Below the pieces are notes generated by a model, which saw only the letters and a program-made list of their open reading frames with translations, did no database searches and had not been told where the DNA came from. 64,000 nucleotides of DNA from Rhizobacter koreensis (lineage in GTDB: Bacteria > Pseudomonadota > Gammaproteobacteria > Burkholderiales > Burkholderiaceae_C). The stretch spans positions 62,001 through 126,000 of the forward strand of contig NZ_JABWMJ010000012.1 in assembly GCF_013366375.1 (NCBI RefSeq), written 5' to 3'. Position 1 is the first letter of the stretch. Each line of letters begins with the position of its first letter. Shown here piece by piece: positions 28,507-37,681 of the stretch. The position numbers and the translations under genes are program-made.

Positions 28507-29320
28507 TCCACGTGCGGGCCTCGCGCAGGTCGTCGCGCGCCGGCGGGTGCGGCTCGGCACGCTCGTGCACCGGAGCACCGGCGGCGCCGAGCCGCGGCAG
28601 CAGCATGCCGACCTCGCGGCGATATGCCCGGTAGCGATCGCCGAACTGGGCAACGAGGTCGCGCTCCTCGAAAGCGATGCCGACCAGGATGTAGGCCGAC
28701 GTCATGGCGGCGAACAGCAGGTGCCCGGCGCTCATGACCGGCGTGCTCCAGAACGCGAGCATGAAGCCGACGTAGATCGGATGCCGCACGTGCCGGTAGA
28801 ACGGCGGTACGCGGAACTCGGGCTCGGCGGCGGCGCGCCCGCGCCAATGACGCCACACCTGCTTGAGGCCGAACAGCTCAAAGTGGTCGATCTGGAACGT
28901 CGACGCGAGCACCAGCGCCCAGCCGAGCGCGCTCGTTCCGGCCAGGGCCCAGCCGAGCGGCGTCGCGCGCAGATCCCAGAGCGTGCCGGGAATCGGCCGC
29001 CATTCGAGGAAGAGCACGAGCAGCGCCAGGCTCGCCAGCAGCACGTAGGTGCTGCGTTCGACGACGGGCGGGACGACGCGGGTCCACCAGCGCTTGAACG
29101 CCGGCCGCGCCATCAGGCTGTGCTGGATCGCGAAGACGCCCAGCAGCAGCACGTCGACGAGCAGCGAGAGCGCGAGCGACTCCTCGGCCGCGCTTGCCGG
29201 CAGGCCGGCGTCGATCGACTTCGGCACGACGACGTTGCCGACGAAGCCGATCGCATAGAGGAAGGTGACGAGAAAGATCGTGTAGGCGACGCCGCCGTAC
29301 AGGGTTGCAGGAAGTCTCAT
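28490..29320 (-). CDS. mddA: Membrane methyltransferase, probable methanethiol S-methyltransferase
   Basis: A 276-residue protein with five or six membrane helices. The beginning LYGGVAYTIFLVTFLYAIGF and VVVPKSID, and the C-terminal PPFYRHVRHPIYVGFMLAFW (the SAM-binding RHPxY motif of isoprenylcysteine-methyltransferase-like proteins), match proteins annotated as MddA, which make dimethylsulfide from methanethiol. NnrU-like or other lipid methyltransferases are possible alternatives. The ATG follows ggagacc. It is the last gene of a minus-strand run. Confidence 0.78.
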   Translation of the reverse strand: MRLPATLYGGVAYTIFLVTFLYAIGFVGNVVVPKSIDAGLPASAAEESLALSLLVDVLLLGVFAIQHSLMARPAFKRWWTRVVPPVVERSTYVLLASLALLVLFLEWRPIPGTLWDLRATPLGWALAGTSALGWALVLASTFQIDHFELFGLKQVWRHWRGRAAAEPEFRVPPFYRHVRHPIYVGFMLAFWSTPVMSAGHLLFAAMTSAYILVGIAFEERDLVAQFGDRYRAYRREVGMLLPRLGAAGAPVHERAEPHPPARDDLREARTWIRWWL

Positions 29321-29398
29321 GGTGGTCTCCGTGAAGGCGGAAGGGCCGGCCCGCCCGCCACGACCGACGGCCGCGGCGTCAGGCGGGGCGGCGGGCGC

Positions 29399-29671
29399 TC
29401 AGTAGCCGGTCATCGGCTCGATGACGCTGCGCACCTCGCTCACCTTGCTGGCGGGAAAGCCGCTCAACCGGGCGTGCTCGTACACCGACGCCTCGTGGTC
29501 GGCGAGGTAGATGCAGAAGGTCTTGTCGTCGACGACGTACGACTGCACCCACTGCACCTTGCCGGCGAGCTTTTCGAGGGCGGCGTTGGAAGTCGCCGAG
29601 GCGTCCTTGAGCTGGGCGCGGTCGAGTTGGCCCACGCCGGGAATGTCGCGTTCGATCACATAGCGCTTCAT
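29399..29671 (-). CDS. DUF4242-family small protein
   Basis: A 90-residue ferredoxin-like-fold protein, MKRYVIERDIPGVGQLDRAQ, with VQWVQSYVVDDKTFCIYLAD and a Glu-rich end. This matches the DUF4242 group, one member of which (SCO4226) binds nickel. The function here is unknown. The ATG follows gaaggatctgacc. It lies between the GNAT gene and the methyltransferase gene in the same direction. Confidence 0.8.
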   Translation of the reverse strand: MKRYVIERDIPGVGQLDRAQLKDASATSNAALEKLAGKVQWVQSYVVDDKTFCIYLADHEASVYEHARLSGFPASKVSEVRSVIEPMTGY

Positions 29672-29778
29672 GGTCAGATCCTTCAGTTCGGGAAAGCAGT
29701 CCCGCAGCGTCGAGTCGAAAACCGGCGGCCATGCTGCGGGACATGGCTGGCCGCCGGCCGGGGTCATCGGGAGCCGCG

Positions 29779-30417
29779 TCACGCCGCCGCAGTCGCCCCG
29801 GAGGGCGCGCGGCCCGCGCGTGCAGCCACCGCGGTCGGCGCGAACGCACGGGCGGCGCGGGCGAGTTCGATGCGCGCGCGCGTCACGCCCGGTCCATACG
29901 GCGACGCCACGAGGCGGCCGCCGAACGATGTGGCCAGGCTCGACATCGCGGTGTTGCCGACGAGCATGTCGGCGACCAGCGTGGCGACGCCGTGACGTGC
30001 CGCGTAGCGCAGCAGGCGCTGCATCAGCGCACGGCCGAGGCCGACGCCCTGCCACGCGTCGGCGACCGCGATCGCGAACTCGGCGGTGTCGCCGTCGCAC
30101 ACGTAGCGTGCGTCGGCGACGATGCCGATCGAGTCGCCGGCCTCGTCGAGCGCCTCGGCGACGATCGCGACATGCGCCTCGTGGTCGACGTCGGTCATCT
30201 GGCGCAGCAGCGTCGGCGGCAGCTCGACGAGCGCGGCAAGGAAGCGCTTGTGGCGCGAGTCGACGGACAGCGCACGCACGAAGTCCTGCTCGGCCGGCGC
30301 GTCGATCGCGAGCACCGGCCGCACCACCACGCAGCGGTCGTCGGCGAGCATGAGGCGGTCGATCAGCGCACCGGGGTAGCGGGCGCGCGTCGCCGGCATC
30401 TCGATGCGGGCGCTCAC
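29779..30417 (-). CDS. GNAT-family N-acetyltransferase
   Basis: A 212-residue GNAT protein: LAALVELPPTLLRQMTDVDHEAHVAIVA, then FAIAVADAWQGVGLGRALMQRLL (acetyl-CoA-binding Q/RxxGxG/A motif) and ASSFGG-like ATSFGGRLV. The arrangement is like the acetyltransferase domains of Pat-type lysine acetylation enzymes, but the substrate is not known. A GTG overlapping the stop of the preceding gene (GTGA) is taken as the start; an ATG six codons later is the alternative. Confidence 0.82.
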   Translation of the reverse strand: MSARIEMPATRARYPGALIDRLMLADDRCVVVRPVLAIDAPAEQDFVRALSVDSRHKRFLAALVELPPTLLRQMTDVDHEAHVAIVAEALDEAGDSIGIVADARYVCDGDTAEFAIAVADAWQGVGLGRALMQRLLRYAARHGVATLVADMLVGNTAMSSLATSFGGRLVASPYGPGVTRARIELARAARAFAPTAVAARAGRAPSGATAAA

Positions 30418-30728
30418 GGTGTCGCTCCGGCGACACGCAGCATCGCCACTTGCAGCGTCCTCGCCGCGCGCTGCAGCGCCGACGGCGCCGGTTCGACGAC
30501 GAGCACGCGCGTGTCGGCCGCGAGCCCCTGCAGCAGCGCATGCGCGCCGCGAGGCAGCGTGAAGCGGTCGCCGGGCCGCAGCATGTGGTCGTCGGGCTGG
30601 CGGTCGAGCGTGAGCCAGAGCAGGCCACGCGTCACGCACAGCCGCGCCGCCCCGCTCATGCGGGCGAGCTCGTCGTTGCGCAGCGAGACCATGCGCTCGT
30701 GGGTCGGGTCGATCGTGCGTGCATCCAT
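30414..30728 (-). CDS. DUF2917-type small protein
   Basis: A 104-residue protein with a cupin-like pattern: RLCVTRGLLWLTLDRQPDDH, MLRPGDRFTLPRGAHALLQG. This fits DUF2917, a family of small beta-rich proteins of unknown role common in Burkholderiales. The gene overlaps the GNAT start, so the two are probably made together. Confidence 0.72.
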   Translation of the reverse strand: MDARTIDPTHERMVSLRNDELARMSGAARLCVTRGLLWLTLDRQPDDHMLRPGDRFTLPRGAHALLQGLAADTRVLVVEPAPSALQRAARTLQVAMLRVAGATP

Positions 30729-30882
30729 GGTCGGTTCCTCCTCGGACGTCAGGGCGGAAATGCGGGTGAGCGCAAGGCGTTCGCCGGGCCCGCGTGTGTC
30801 GGCGGGCGGGCTCGCGACCAGCAGCGCGGCCGACGCACACGCCAGCGCGACGGTCGAGAGCGTCGGCAGCAGGTGGTGGTCT

Positions 30883-32217
30883 TCATGGCGTGGCCTCGGC
30901 GACTTCGTTCGGTACGACCAATCTAGGCAGCGCGTATGGCAGGCGGATGTCGCGCGGCGGCCGCTCCTGTTTCGTGTGTTGCGCGCGCGGCGCCGGACGG
31001 CGGATCGACTCGATCGCCTGCAGCAACGTGAGGTGCAGCACGTCGCGCTGCGCGTGGCTGCCGCCCAGCCGATGCAGGTGCGCCGGCAGGCTCGCGAGCA
31101 GGCTGATCGCGAGCGCGTGCTCGCCGCGGCCGAATGCGATCAACGCGCGGCACGCCGGCAGGCCGAGCTGCCGTGTGCTCTCGCCGTGCCGCGTCGGCAG
31201 CCACTGGCGGCGCGCGAGCGCCTGCTCGAGACAACGCGCGCGCGACCAATCGCCGGCGCCGACGAACGCGAGCATCGCGTGCAGGTCGTTGAAGCTGCAG
31301 AACGCGTCGTCGACGTGCGACTCCCACGCCGCAGCCAGCTCGCGCCAGCGCGCACCGGCGTCGATGCCCTTCAGGCGCAGCCGCCAGAGCAACGCCGCGG
31401 CGTCGATGAGGTCGGCGACGTCGACGAGCCCGCCGGCGCGGATGCGGCGGTCGTAGTGCGCGAGCACCGCGCCGGCATCTCCGGATGCGAGATGGAACAA
31501 CGCCAGATGCCACCAGCAGTGCGTCGCGACCACCGTGCGCTCGCTCCAGAGTGCGGCGTGCGCGTTCAACCAGCGCGCGCCCGCCTCGGGTCGATCGGTC
31601 ATCTCGAAGACGTGGGCCATCGCGTGGTGCGCGCGCGCGTTGCCGGGCTCGAGCGCGATCGCGTGGCGCGCGGCGTCCTCGGCGCGCGCGTTCTCGCCGC
31701 ACTCGACGAGCGCGAACGCGTGCATCGCGCGCACCGCATGCGCGCCGGTCAGGTCGTCGGGCCACGCCGGCAGCACGCGCTCGACGCGTTCGCGCATGCG
31801 CGTGGTCGCGCCACCCAGGTAGTCGATGCCGCACGCCATCGACAGCGCGAGCACGTCGCGCGGCCGGGCGTCGAGTGCCTGCCCGAGCACGCCGGCGGCG
31901 CCTTCGTAGTCGTCGTCGAGGATGCGTTCGAGCGCGGCGATGTGCAGACGCTCGTGCGGGTTCGCCGGCAACGCGGCCGCGAGCTCGAGCACCGGGCGCG
32001 CCGAGCGGACCCGGCGCGGATCGCGGCTGCCGACCAGCTTGCACGCGGCGAGCACGTGTGCCATCACGAAGCGCGGCGCGCCCTCGAGCGCTGCGGCGAG
32101 CGGATCGTCGCTGTCGGTGCGCCACGCCACGAACGCGGCGAGCGCGCGCTCGTAGGCCTGACGGGCGATCGGATTGCTGCCGGAGACGGGGCAGCCGCGG
32201 GGATCGTGCGTGCTCAC
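30883..32217 (-). CDS. TPR protein similar to TTC38
   Basis: A 444-residue soluble helical-repeat protein. Repeated helix pairs (for example LVECGENARAEDAARHAIAL, EPGNARAHHAMAHVFEMT) and the segments THCWWHLALFHLASGDAGAV, VADLIDAAALLWRLRLKG and SFNDLHAMLAFVGAG match the TTC38/COG0457-like family. No signal peptide is seen. The GTG start follows cggagtcatgtccc. The function of this family is not established. It is divergent from the two-component operon. Confidence 0.8.
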   Translation of the reverse strand: MSTHDPRGCPVSGSNPIARQAYERALAAFVAWRTDSDDPLAAALEGAPRFVMAHVLAACKLVGSRDPRRVRSARPVLELAAALPANPHERLHIAALERILDDDYEGAAGVLGQALDARPRDVLALSMACGIDYLGGATTRMRERVERVLPAWPDDLTGAHAVRAMHAFALVECGENARAEDAARHAIALEPGNARAHHAMAHVFEMTDRPEAGARWLNAHAALWSERTVVATHCWWHLALFHLASGDAGAVLAHYDRRIRAGGLVDVADLIDAAALLWRLRLKGIDAGARWRELAAAWESHVDDAFCSFNDLHAMLAFVGAGDWSRARCLEQALARRQWLPTRHGESTRQLGLPACRALIAFGRGEHALAISLLASLPAHLHRLGGSHAQRDVLHLTLLQAIESIRRPAPRAQHTKQERPPRDIRLPYALPRLVVPNEVAEATP

Positions 32218-32563
32218 GGGACATGACTCCGATGACGTGGGTGGCGCACCGCGGGCGCTGGTCGATGAAGCGACGGAACCGCTCGCGATGCGTGCCGCGC
32301 TGCCATGGGTGCGGCGTGCCGTCAATCTAGGCAGCCGACGTCGCAGCCGCGTGTCGCGTCCCGCGGCTGCGTGTTTCGTCTGTTTCAGCAGCGCCCCGCA
32401 GAAGGGGGAGCGGCCGATTTGTTTCGTTCGTATCAGCGGCGCCCGCGGCGTCTATCCACGCGGCGGGCGCCGTCCTATGCTCGCGCCGACGCCGCAGCGG
32501 TCTGGCTCCTTCGGAAGATTCGAAGGCGCCGTGGCGGTCGACACCTCAGCGGAGCAGGAGCGG
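32218..32563. other. Divergent region, TPR gene / two-component operon
   Basis: A stretch of 346 bases without a gene. Its main content is a pair of imperfect 24-base direct repeats, listed separately, located about 120-190 bases before the response-regulator gene. The rest is GC-rich and without a clear promoter. Confidence 0.65.
32372..32443 (+). promoter_or_regulatory. Tandem TGTTTCGT direct repeats, candidate response-regulator operator
   Basis: Two 24-base units (from 32372 and 32420, 48 bases apart) share TGTTTCGT and TCAGC-GCGCC and agree at 20 of 24 positions. The first unit itself contains TGTTTC twice, nine bases apart, the kind of half-site repeat bound by OmpR/PhoB-type regulators. 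It lies upstream of the gene for such a regulator. Confidence 0.5.
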
Positions 32564-33289
32564 ATGCAGGCGCACGAGGCAGATCCCAAGGCAACGATCC
32601 TGGTCGTCGACGACGAGCCGGACGTGCGCGACGTGCTCGAGGAGTACTTCACCGCGCACGGCTACGCGACGGTCGGTGCCGAGAACGCGAGCGCGGCGCG
32701 CGCGCACGCCGCCGGGCACCCGATCGATCTGGCGCTGATCGACATCAACATGCCGGGCGAGGACGGCCTCAGCCTCGCGCGCCACCTGCGCGAGCGCTAC
32801 GAGAACGTCGCGATCATCATGCTGACGTCGGCCTCGACCGTGATCGACCGCGTCGTCGGCCTCGAGGTCGGCGCCGACGACTACGTGGCCAAGCCGTTCG
32901 ATCCGCGCGAGCTCGCCGCGCGCATCAAGAGCGTGCTGCGGCGCACGGCCGCCGCGCACCGCGCCGACATCGGTGCCGAGCGCGTGCGCGTCGGTCGCTG
33001 CGTGCTCGACCTGACCGCCCATCGGCTCACCGACGAGAGCGGCGCCGAGGTCGCGATGTCGCCGCTCGAGTTCGACCTGCTGCAGGCATTGGCGCGCCAC
33101 CCGAACCGTCCGCTCTCGCGCGAGCGCATCCTCAATCTCGGCCGGCCGCGCGAATGGGACCCGTTCGACCGCAGCGTCGACCTGCGCGTGATGCGCCTGC
33201 GCAAGAAGATCGAGCCCGACCCCGAGCACCCGCGCTTCATCCGCACGGTGCGCAACGAGGGCTACGTCTTCGTGCCGGAGGGCACCTGA
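32564..33289 (+). CDS. OmpR/PhoB-type response regulator
   Basis: A 241-residue transcription regulator. The receiver domain (about 10-125) has the acidic pair in VVDDEPD, the phospho-acceptor D60 in LALIDINMPGEDG, the switch Thr/Ser in IIMLTSAS and the Lys in DDYVAKPFDPREL. The winged-helix domain (about 140-238) has FDLLQALARHPNRPLSRERI and RSVDLRVMRLRKKIEPDP. The ATG after ggagcaggagcgg is preferred; a GTG 33 bases upstream is possible. It is the first gene of an operon with an ABC-type binding lipoprotein and a hybrid kinase. Confidence 0.92.
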   Translation: MQAHEADPKATILVVDDEPDVRDVLEEYFTAHGYATVGAENASAARAHAAGHPIDLALIDINMPGEDGLSLARHLRERYENVAIIMLTSASTVIDRVVGLEVGADDYVAKPFDPRELAARIKSVLRRTAAAHRADIGAERVRVGRCVLDLTAHRLTDESGAEVAMSPLEFDLLQALARHPNRPLSRERILNLGRPREWDPFDRSVDLRVMRLRKKIEPDPEHPRFIRTVRNEGYVFVPEGT

Positions 33290-33290
33290 G

Positions 33291-34283
33291 GTGAGCGCGC
33301 GCACGCCCCCGCTGGCGCGGCTCTGCGCCGCGTTGCTCGGCGCGCTGCTGCTCGCCTTGCTCGCGGCATGCACGCGCCCGCAGCCGCCGGCGCTGCGCAT
33401 CGGCACCAACGTGTGGATCGGCAGCGAGCCGCTCTACCTCGCGCGCGAGCTCGGCACGCTCGACCCGCTGCACGTGCAGCTGGTCGAGTACCCGTCGGCG
33501 AGCGAGGTGCTGCGCGCCTATCGCAACCAGGCGATCGACGGCATGGTGATCAGCCTCGACGAGCTGTTCGGACTCGCCGTCGATGGCCTCGACCCTCGGG
33601 CCGTGCTGGTGGTCGACGTCTCGCACGGCGCCGATGCGGTGGTCGGCCGCGCCGGCATGAAGACGATGCGCGACCTCGCCGGCAAGTCGATCGCGGTCGA
33701 AGGCGGTGCCCTGCCCGCCTTCGTGCTGAGCCGCGCGCTCGCGCTCTCGGGCATGCAGGCCGGCGACGTGAAGGTGGTGCACCTCGAATCGAACGAGCAG
33801 CCGGCGGCGTTCGAGAAGGGCCTCGTCGACGCCGCCGTCACGTTCGATCCGTATCGGACGCAGTTGCTGCGGGCGGGCGGCCGAACGCTGTTCGACAGCA
33901 CGCGCATCCCGGGCGAGATCGTGGACCTGATCGCGATCAGGAAGGGCGTGCTCGACGAGCGCGGGCCGGCGGTGCAGGCGCTGCTGACCGGTTGGTTCGG
34001 CGCGGTCGACTTCATGCGCCGCGAGCCCGGCGATGCGGCCCGGCGCATGGGCATCCGCCAGCAGACCAGCGCCGAGCAGTTCCTCGCCGGCCAGCGCGGC
34101 CTGCACGTGCCCTCGCGCGAGGAAAACCTCGCCATGCTCGGCGGGCCGACGCCGAGCCTCGCCGCCAGCGGTCGCCGGCTGATGACGCTGATGCTCGACG
34201 CCAAGCTGCTGCGCGCGCCGGTCGACATCGAGAGCCTGCTCGCACCCGGGCCGCTGACCCGTCTGCCGCGGCCGCCGCCATGA
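33291..34283 (+). CDS. NMT1/SsuA-like substrate-binding lipoprotein
   Basis: A 330-residue periplasmic binding protein. The signal ends LLALLAAC, a lipobox, so it is probably membrane-anchored. The mature part begins LRIGTNVWIGSEPLYLAREL and continues EYPSASEVLRAYRNQAIDG, the NMT1/nitrate-sulfonate-taurine type. No ABC ATPase or permease gene is near. It is instead sandwiched between a response regulator and a histidine kinase whose start overlaps its stop (ATGA), so it probably acts as the ligand sensor of that system. The GTG start lies one base after the regulator's stop codon. Confidence 0.88.
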   Translation: MSARTPPLARLCAALLGALLLALLAACTRPQPPALRIGTNVWIGSEPLYLARELGTLDPLHVQLVEYPSASEVLRAYRNQAIDGMVISLDELFGLAVDGLDPRAVLVVDVSHGADAVVGRAGMKTMRDLAGKSIAVEGGALPAFVLSRALALSGMQAGDVKVVHLESNEQPAAFEKGLVDAAVTFDPYRTQLLRAGGRTLFDSTRIPGEIVDLIAIRKGVLDERGPAVQALLTGWFGAVDFMRREPGDAARRMGIRQQTSAEQFLAGQRGLHVPSREENLAMLGGPTPSLAASGRRLMTLMLDAKLLRAPVDIESLLAPGPLTRLPRPPP

Positions 34284-36955
34284 CCTCGCTCAAGTTCACC
34301 GTGCCGCTCATCCTGCTGCTGTTCGCGGCGGTGCTGTCGGCGGTGAACCTGCTCGTGCACGTGCCGCAGGCCGAGCAGGTGGCGCAGGAAGACAGCAGGA
34401 AGCGCCTCGCTCAGGAGCTCTCGCGGCTGCAGAGCACGCTCGAGTACCTGCTGCTCAAGGGCGACGCCCCCTCGGCGCAGTACGAGATCGCGGTGCTCGC
34501 GCACAACCACGACGTGATCGTCGCCGTGCTGACCGACGAGCACGACCGCGTCACCACTGCGACGCGGCGCGCCTGGCTCGGCCGGCCGATCGCCGAGGTG
34601 CTGCCGCAGATCGGCCTCGGCCAAGTGCTGGGCGCGCTCAGCGAACGCCGCGCCGGCATCGAGACCGGACCGGGCGGACGCTCGCTGCTCGGCCACGCGG
34701 CGATCCTGCTCGGCAGCCGCGGCGAGGAGCTGCGGCCGTCGCGCAGCGGGAGCCTGCTCGTCGCCTACGACCTCGTCCGCTACAAGGCCGAGGCGCGCGA
34801 GCAGGTGATGCGCCAGGCGCTCTACTGGGCCGGCTGGGTGACCGCGCTCGCGCTCGTGATGTGGGCGGTGTTCCACTTCCTGCTGACGCGGCGCACGGCG
34901 CGCCTGATGCGCGCCGCCGAGGCACTTGCCGCGGGCCGCCTCGACGTGCGCAGCGGCCTCTCGGGCGACGACGAGCTCGGCCGCCTCGGCCGTGCGTTCG
35001 ACGCGATGGCGGTGCAGGTCGCCGAAACGCAGACGCGCCTGCGCGACGACCTCGCCGAGCGTGCGCGCGTGCAGCGCGAGCTCGAGGCGAGCGACGAGCG
35101 CCTGCAGCAGATCCTCAACAACTCGACCGCGGTGATCTTCGCGCGCGACGCCGAGGGCCGCTATCTCTTCGTCAATCGGCAGTGGGAACGCGTGTTCGGG
35201 CTCAGGTCGGCCGACGTGGTGGGACGGCTCGACGCCGAGGTGCGCGGAGCCGAGCGCGCTGCGGCGTATCGCGCGCACGACCGCCAGGTGCTCGAGCGCA
35301 ACGAAACCCTCGAGTTCGAGGAGGCGGTGCCGCTCGACGACGGCGTGCACACCTACATCTCGATCAAGTTCCCGCTGCACGACGCCGACGGCGCGGCGTA
35401 CGCGGTCTGCGGCATCGCCACCGACATCACGGAGCGCCAGCGCGCCGACGCCGCCCTGCGCGCGTCGGAGGCGAGTTACCGCGCCATCTTCGACGCCGCC
35501 GAGGACGCCATCTTCGTGCACGACATCGACACCGCGAGCATCGTCGACGTCAACGCCAAGGCTTGCGCCGACTTCGGCTATCCGCGCGAGGCGATGCTGC
35601 GGCTGCGCCTGGGCGACCTCAGCGCGGGCGAACCGCCGTACACGCACGAAGGCGCGATGCGCCATTTCGCCCGCGCCGCCGCCGGCGAGCCGATGTCGAT
35701 CGACTGGCACTGCCGCACGGCGAGCGGCGAGCTGCGCTGGCACGAGGTCCATGGCAAGCGCGTCACGATTGCCGGTCGCGATCGCCTGCTCACGCTGGCG
35801 CGCGACATCACCGAGAAAAAGCGCGCGCAAGCCGAGCTGGCGCGCGAGCGCGAATCGTCGTACCAGCGCGAGAAGCTCGCCGCGCTCGGCTCGCTGCTCG
35901 CCGGCGTGTCGCACGAGCTCAACAACCCGCTCTCGGTGGTGGTCGCACGCGCCGTGCTGCTCGAGGAGCAAGGCAGCCCGTCGATCCGTACGGCGGCGGC
36001 CAAGATCCGCAGTGCGGCCGAACGCTGCGCGCGCATCGTCCGCACCTTCCTCGCGATGGCGCGCCAGCAGCCGCCGCAGCGCGGCCCGGTCGCGATCAAC
36101 GAGGTGATCGGTGCGGCGCTCGACATCGCAGGCTACGCGGTGCGCGCGAGCGGCATCACGCTCGAGCTCGCGCTCGCCGACGACGTGCCTGCCATCCACG
36201 CCGACGCCGATCAGCTGCACCAGGTGCTGCTCAACCTCGTGATCAACGCCCAGCAGTCGCTGCAGGACCACGCCGGCTCGCGGCGCATCCGCATCGAGTC
36301 GCGCTTCGACGCGGCACGAGCGCGGGTGCTGGTGCGCGTCGCCGACAGCGGCCCCGGCATTCCCGAGGCGCTGCGCGCCCGCGTGTTCGAGCCGTACTTC
36401 ACCACCAAGGCGGTCGGCACCGGCACCGGGGTGGGCCTCGCGGTGAGCCAGGGCATCGTCGAGGCGCACGGCGGCAGCCTCACGATCGAGGCGCCCGATG
36501 GCGCCGGCGCGGCGTTCCTGATCACGCTGCCGCTCGGCGACGCGGCCGGCGAGCGCTCGAGCGCGCCCTCGCTCACGCGCGAGGACGCGGGCGCGCGCAG
36601 CATCCTGATCGTCGACGACGAGGAGGAGGTGCGCGAGACGCTGGTCGACATCCTGAGCCAGGCGCGCCATCGCGTGGTGACGGCGGCAACCGGACGCGAG
36701 GCGCTCGCCCGCATGGCGGCCGAGCGCTATGACGTGATCTTCGCCGACATGCGGATGCCCGACCTCGACGGGCGCGCGCTCTATCGCGAGATCGAGCGGC
36801 GCTGGCCCGCGCAGGCCGCGCGCGTGGTCTTCATCACCGGCGACATGCTGACCGCGTCGCTGCGCGACTTCGTCGGCGCGAGCGGGCGTCACCTGATCGA
36901 GAAGCCCTTCCTGCCGGGCGACGTGCGGCGGCTGGTGGTCGAGCTCGCGGCCTGA
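34280..36955 (+). CDS. Hybrid sensor histidine kinase with two PAS domains and a receiver
   Basis: An 891-residue membrane kinase. TM1 (about 7-27), periplasmic sensor (28-178), TM2 (about 181-203), HAMP (about 205-255), PAS1 (about 270-385), PAS2 (about 395-512), HisKA with phospho-acceptor H545 in AGVSHELNNPL, HATPase with N-box LLNLVINAQQS and G-boxes DSGPGIP and GTGVGLA, and a C-terminal receiver with D823 in FADMRMPD and Lys in LIEKPF. It is probably the partner of the OmpR-type regulator and the binding lipoprotein made from the same operon. The signal is unknown. Confidence 0.93.
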   Translation: MTSLKFTVPLILLLFAAVLSAVNLLVHVPQAEQVAQEDSRKRLAQELSRLQSTLEYLLLKGDAPSAQYEIAVLAHNHDVIVAVLTDEHDRVTTATRRAWLGRPIAEVLPQIGLGQVLGALSERRAGIETGPGGRSLLGHAAILLGSRGEELRPSRSGSLLVAYDLVRYKAEAREQVMRQALYWAGWVTALALVMWAVFHFLLTRRTARLMRAAEALAAGRLDVRSGLSGDDELGRLGRAFDAMAVQVAETQTRLRDDLAERARVQRELEASDERLQQILNNSTAVIFARDAEGRYLFVNRQWERVFGLRSADVVGRLDAEVRGAERAAAYRAHDRQVLERNETLEFEEAVPLDDGVHTYISIKFPLHDADGAAYAVCGIATDITERQRADAALRASEASYRAIFDAAEDAIFVHDIDTASIVDVNAKACADFGYPREAMLRLRLGDLSAGEPPYTHEGAMRHFARAAAGEPMSIDWHCRTASGELRWHEVHGKRVTIAGRDRLLTLARDITEKKRAQAELARERESSYQREKLAALGSLLAGVSHELNNPLSVVVARAVLLEEQGSPSIRTAAAKIRSAAERCARIVRTFLAMARQQPPQRGPVAINEVIGAALDIAGYAVRASGITLELALADDVPAIHADADQLHQVLLNLVINAQQSLQDHAGSRRIRIESRFDAARARVLVRVADSGPGIPEALRARVFEPYFTTKAVGTGTGVGLAVSQGIVEAHGGSLTIEAPDGAGAAFLITLPLGDAAGERSSAPSLTREDAGARSILIVDDEEEVRETLVDILSQARHRVVTAATGREALARMAAERYDVIFADMRMPDLDGRALYREIERRWPAQAARVVFITGDMLTASLRDFVGASGRHLIEKPFLPGDVRRLVVELAA

Positions 36956-36977
36956 CGTTGGGTCCCGCCGCGGCGAG

Positions 36978-37526
36978 CTAGAACGCGCGGCCGACGCGCA
37001 GCTGAACGAAGTTCTCGCCCGGGTTCGGCTGCTTGATGCTGCCGTTCGAGTAGTGCTCGTAGCGCAGCGACACCTCCCAGGCTTCGGGCGCTGCCGAGCG
37101 CCAGCCCACGCCGAGGTGGTCGCCGAAGTTGAAGACGGTGCTGAAGCGGTCGTCGCGCTTGCGGTAGCGCGGGCCGATGAGGTTCGCGCCGATGCCGCCC
37201 TCGACGAACGCCCCGGCGCTGTCGCCGAACCAGAGCCGCAGCGTCGGCGTGATGCCGCCGACGGTGAACCCGGCGCGACCGGCGCGCGCCTCGCGCTCGA
37301 CCCGCCAGCGCCCGATCGCGACCTCGGTGAAGCCGGAAAGCCGCACGCCACCGAAGCGCCACTGGCTCGTCCAGTCGCGCATCAGACCGACGCGCAGGCT
37401 CTGCGCGTCGGGGTTCGTGCCGCCCTCGACGAACCACGCCGTTCGCACGTCGGCGCTGTCGGCGGCAACCGCCGCCGGCGCCCAGACCATCATCGCGGCC
37501 ACTGCCGCGGCTCCCACCCGTTTCAC
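36978..37526 (-). CDS. pagL: PagL-like lipid A 3-O-deacylase
   Basis: A 182-residue outer-membrane beta-barrel enzyme that removes the 3-O acyl chain from lipid A. The signal peptide ends near AAVAA. The C-terminal part LRYEHYSNGSIKQPNPGEN holds the PagL His-x-Ser catalytic pair (HYS) and NGSIKQPN, followed by the Glu expected to complete the triad and a C-terminal Phe suitable for barrel insertion. The GTG start is chosen because caggagggt precedes it. Confidence 0.87.
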   Translation of the reverse strand: MKRVGAAAVAAMMVWAPAAVAADSADVRTAWFVEGGTNPDAQSLRVGLMRDWTSQWRFGGVRLSGFTEVAIGRWRVEREARAGRAGFTVGGITPTLRLWFGDSAGAFVEGGIGANLIGPRYRKRDDRFSTVFNFGDHLGVGWRSAAPEAWEVSLRYEHYSNGSIKQPNPGENFVQLRVGRAF

Positions 37527-37681
37527 GCGCCACCCTCCTGCGCTTGCTGCCCCTCGCCTCGCGCCGGCGCCGCGGCAAAATTCGAGCCGATGCGGCGACG
37601 TGGAACCCCGCGGCCGAGCCGTGACGCCTTCATGGCGCGTGGTTCGCGCGTGCGGCCCTGCAAGCGCAGGCGCCGCGTCGC

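Noticed and set aside
30919..32335. 13-base repeat CAATCTAGGCAGC at 30919 and 32323
   Set aside because: Exact repeats of this length are expected by chance in 64 kb; one copy is inside coding sequence.
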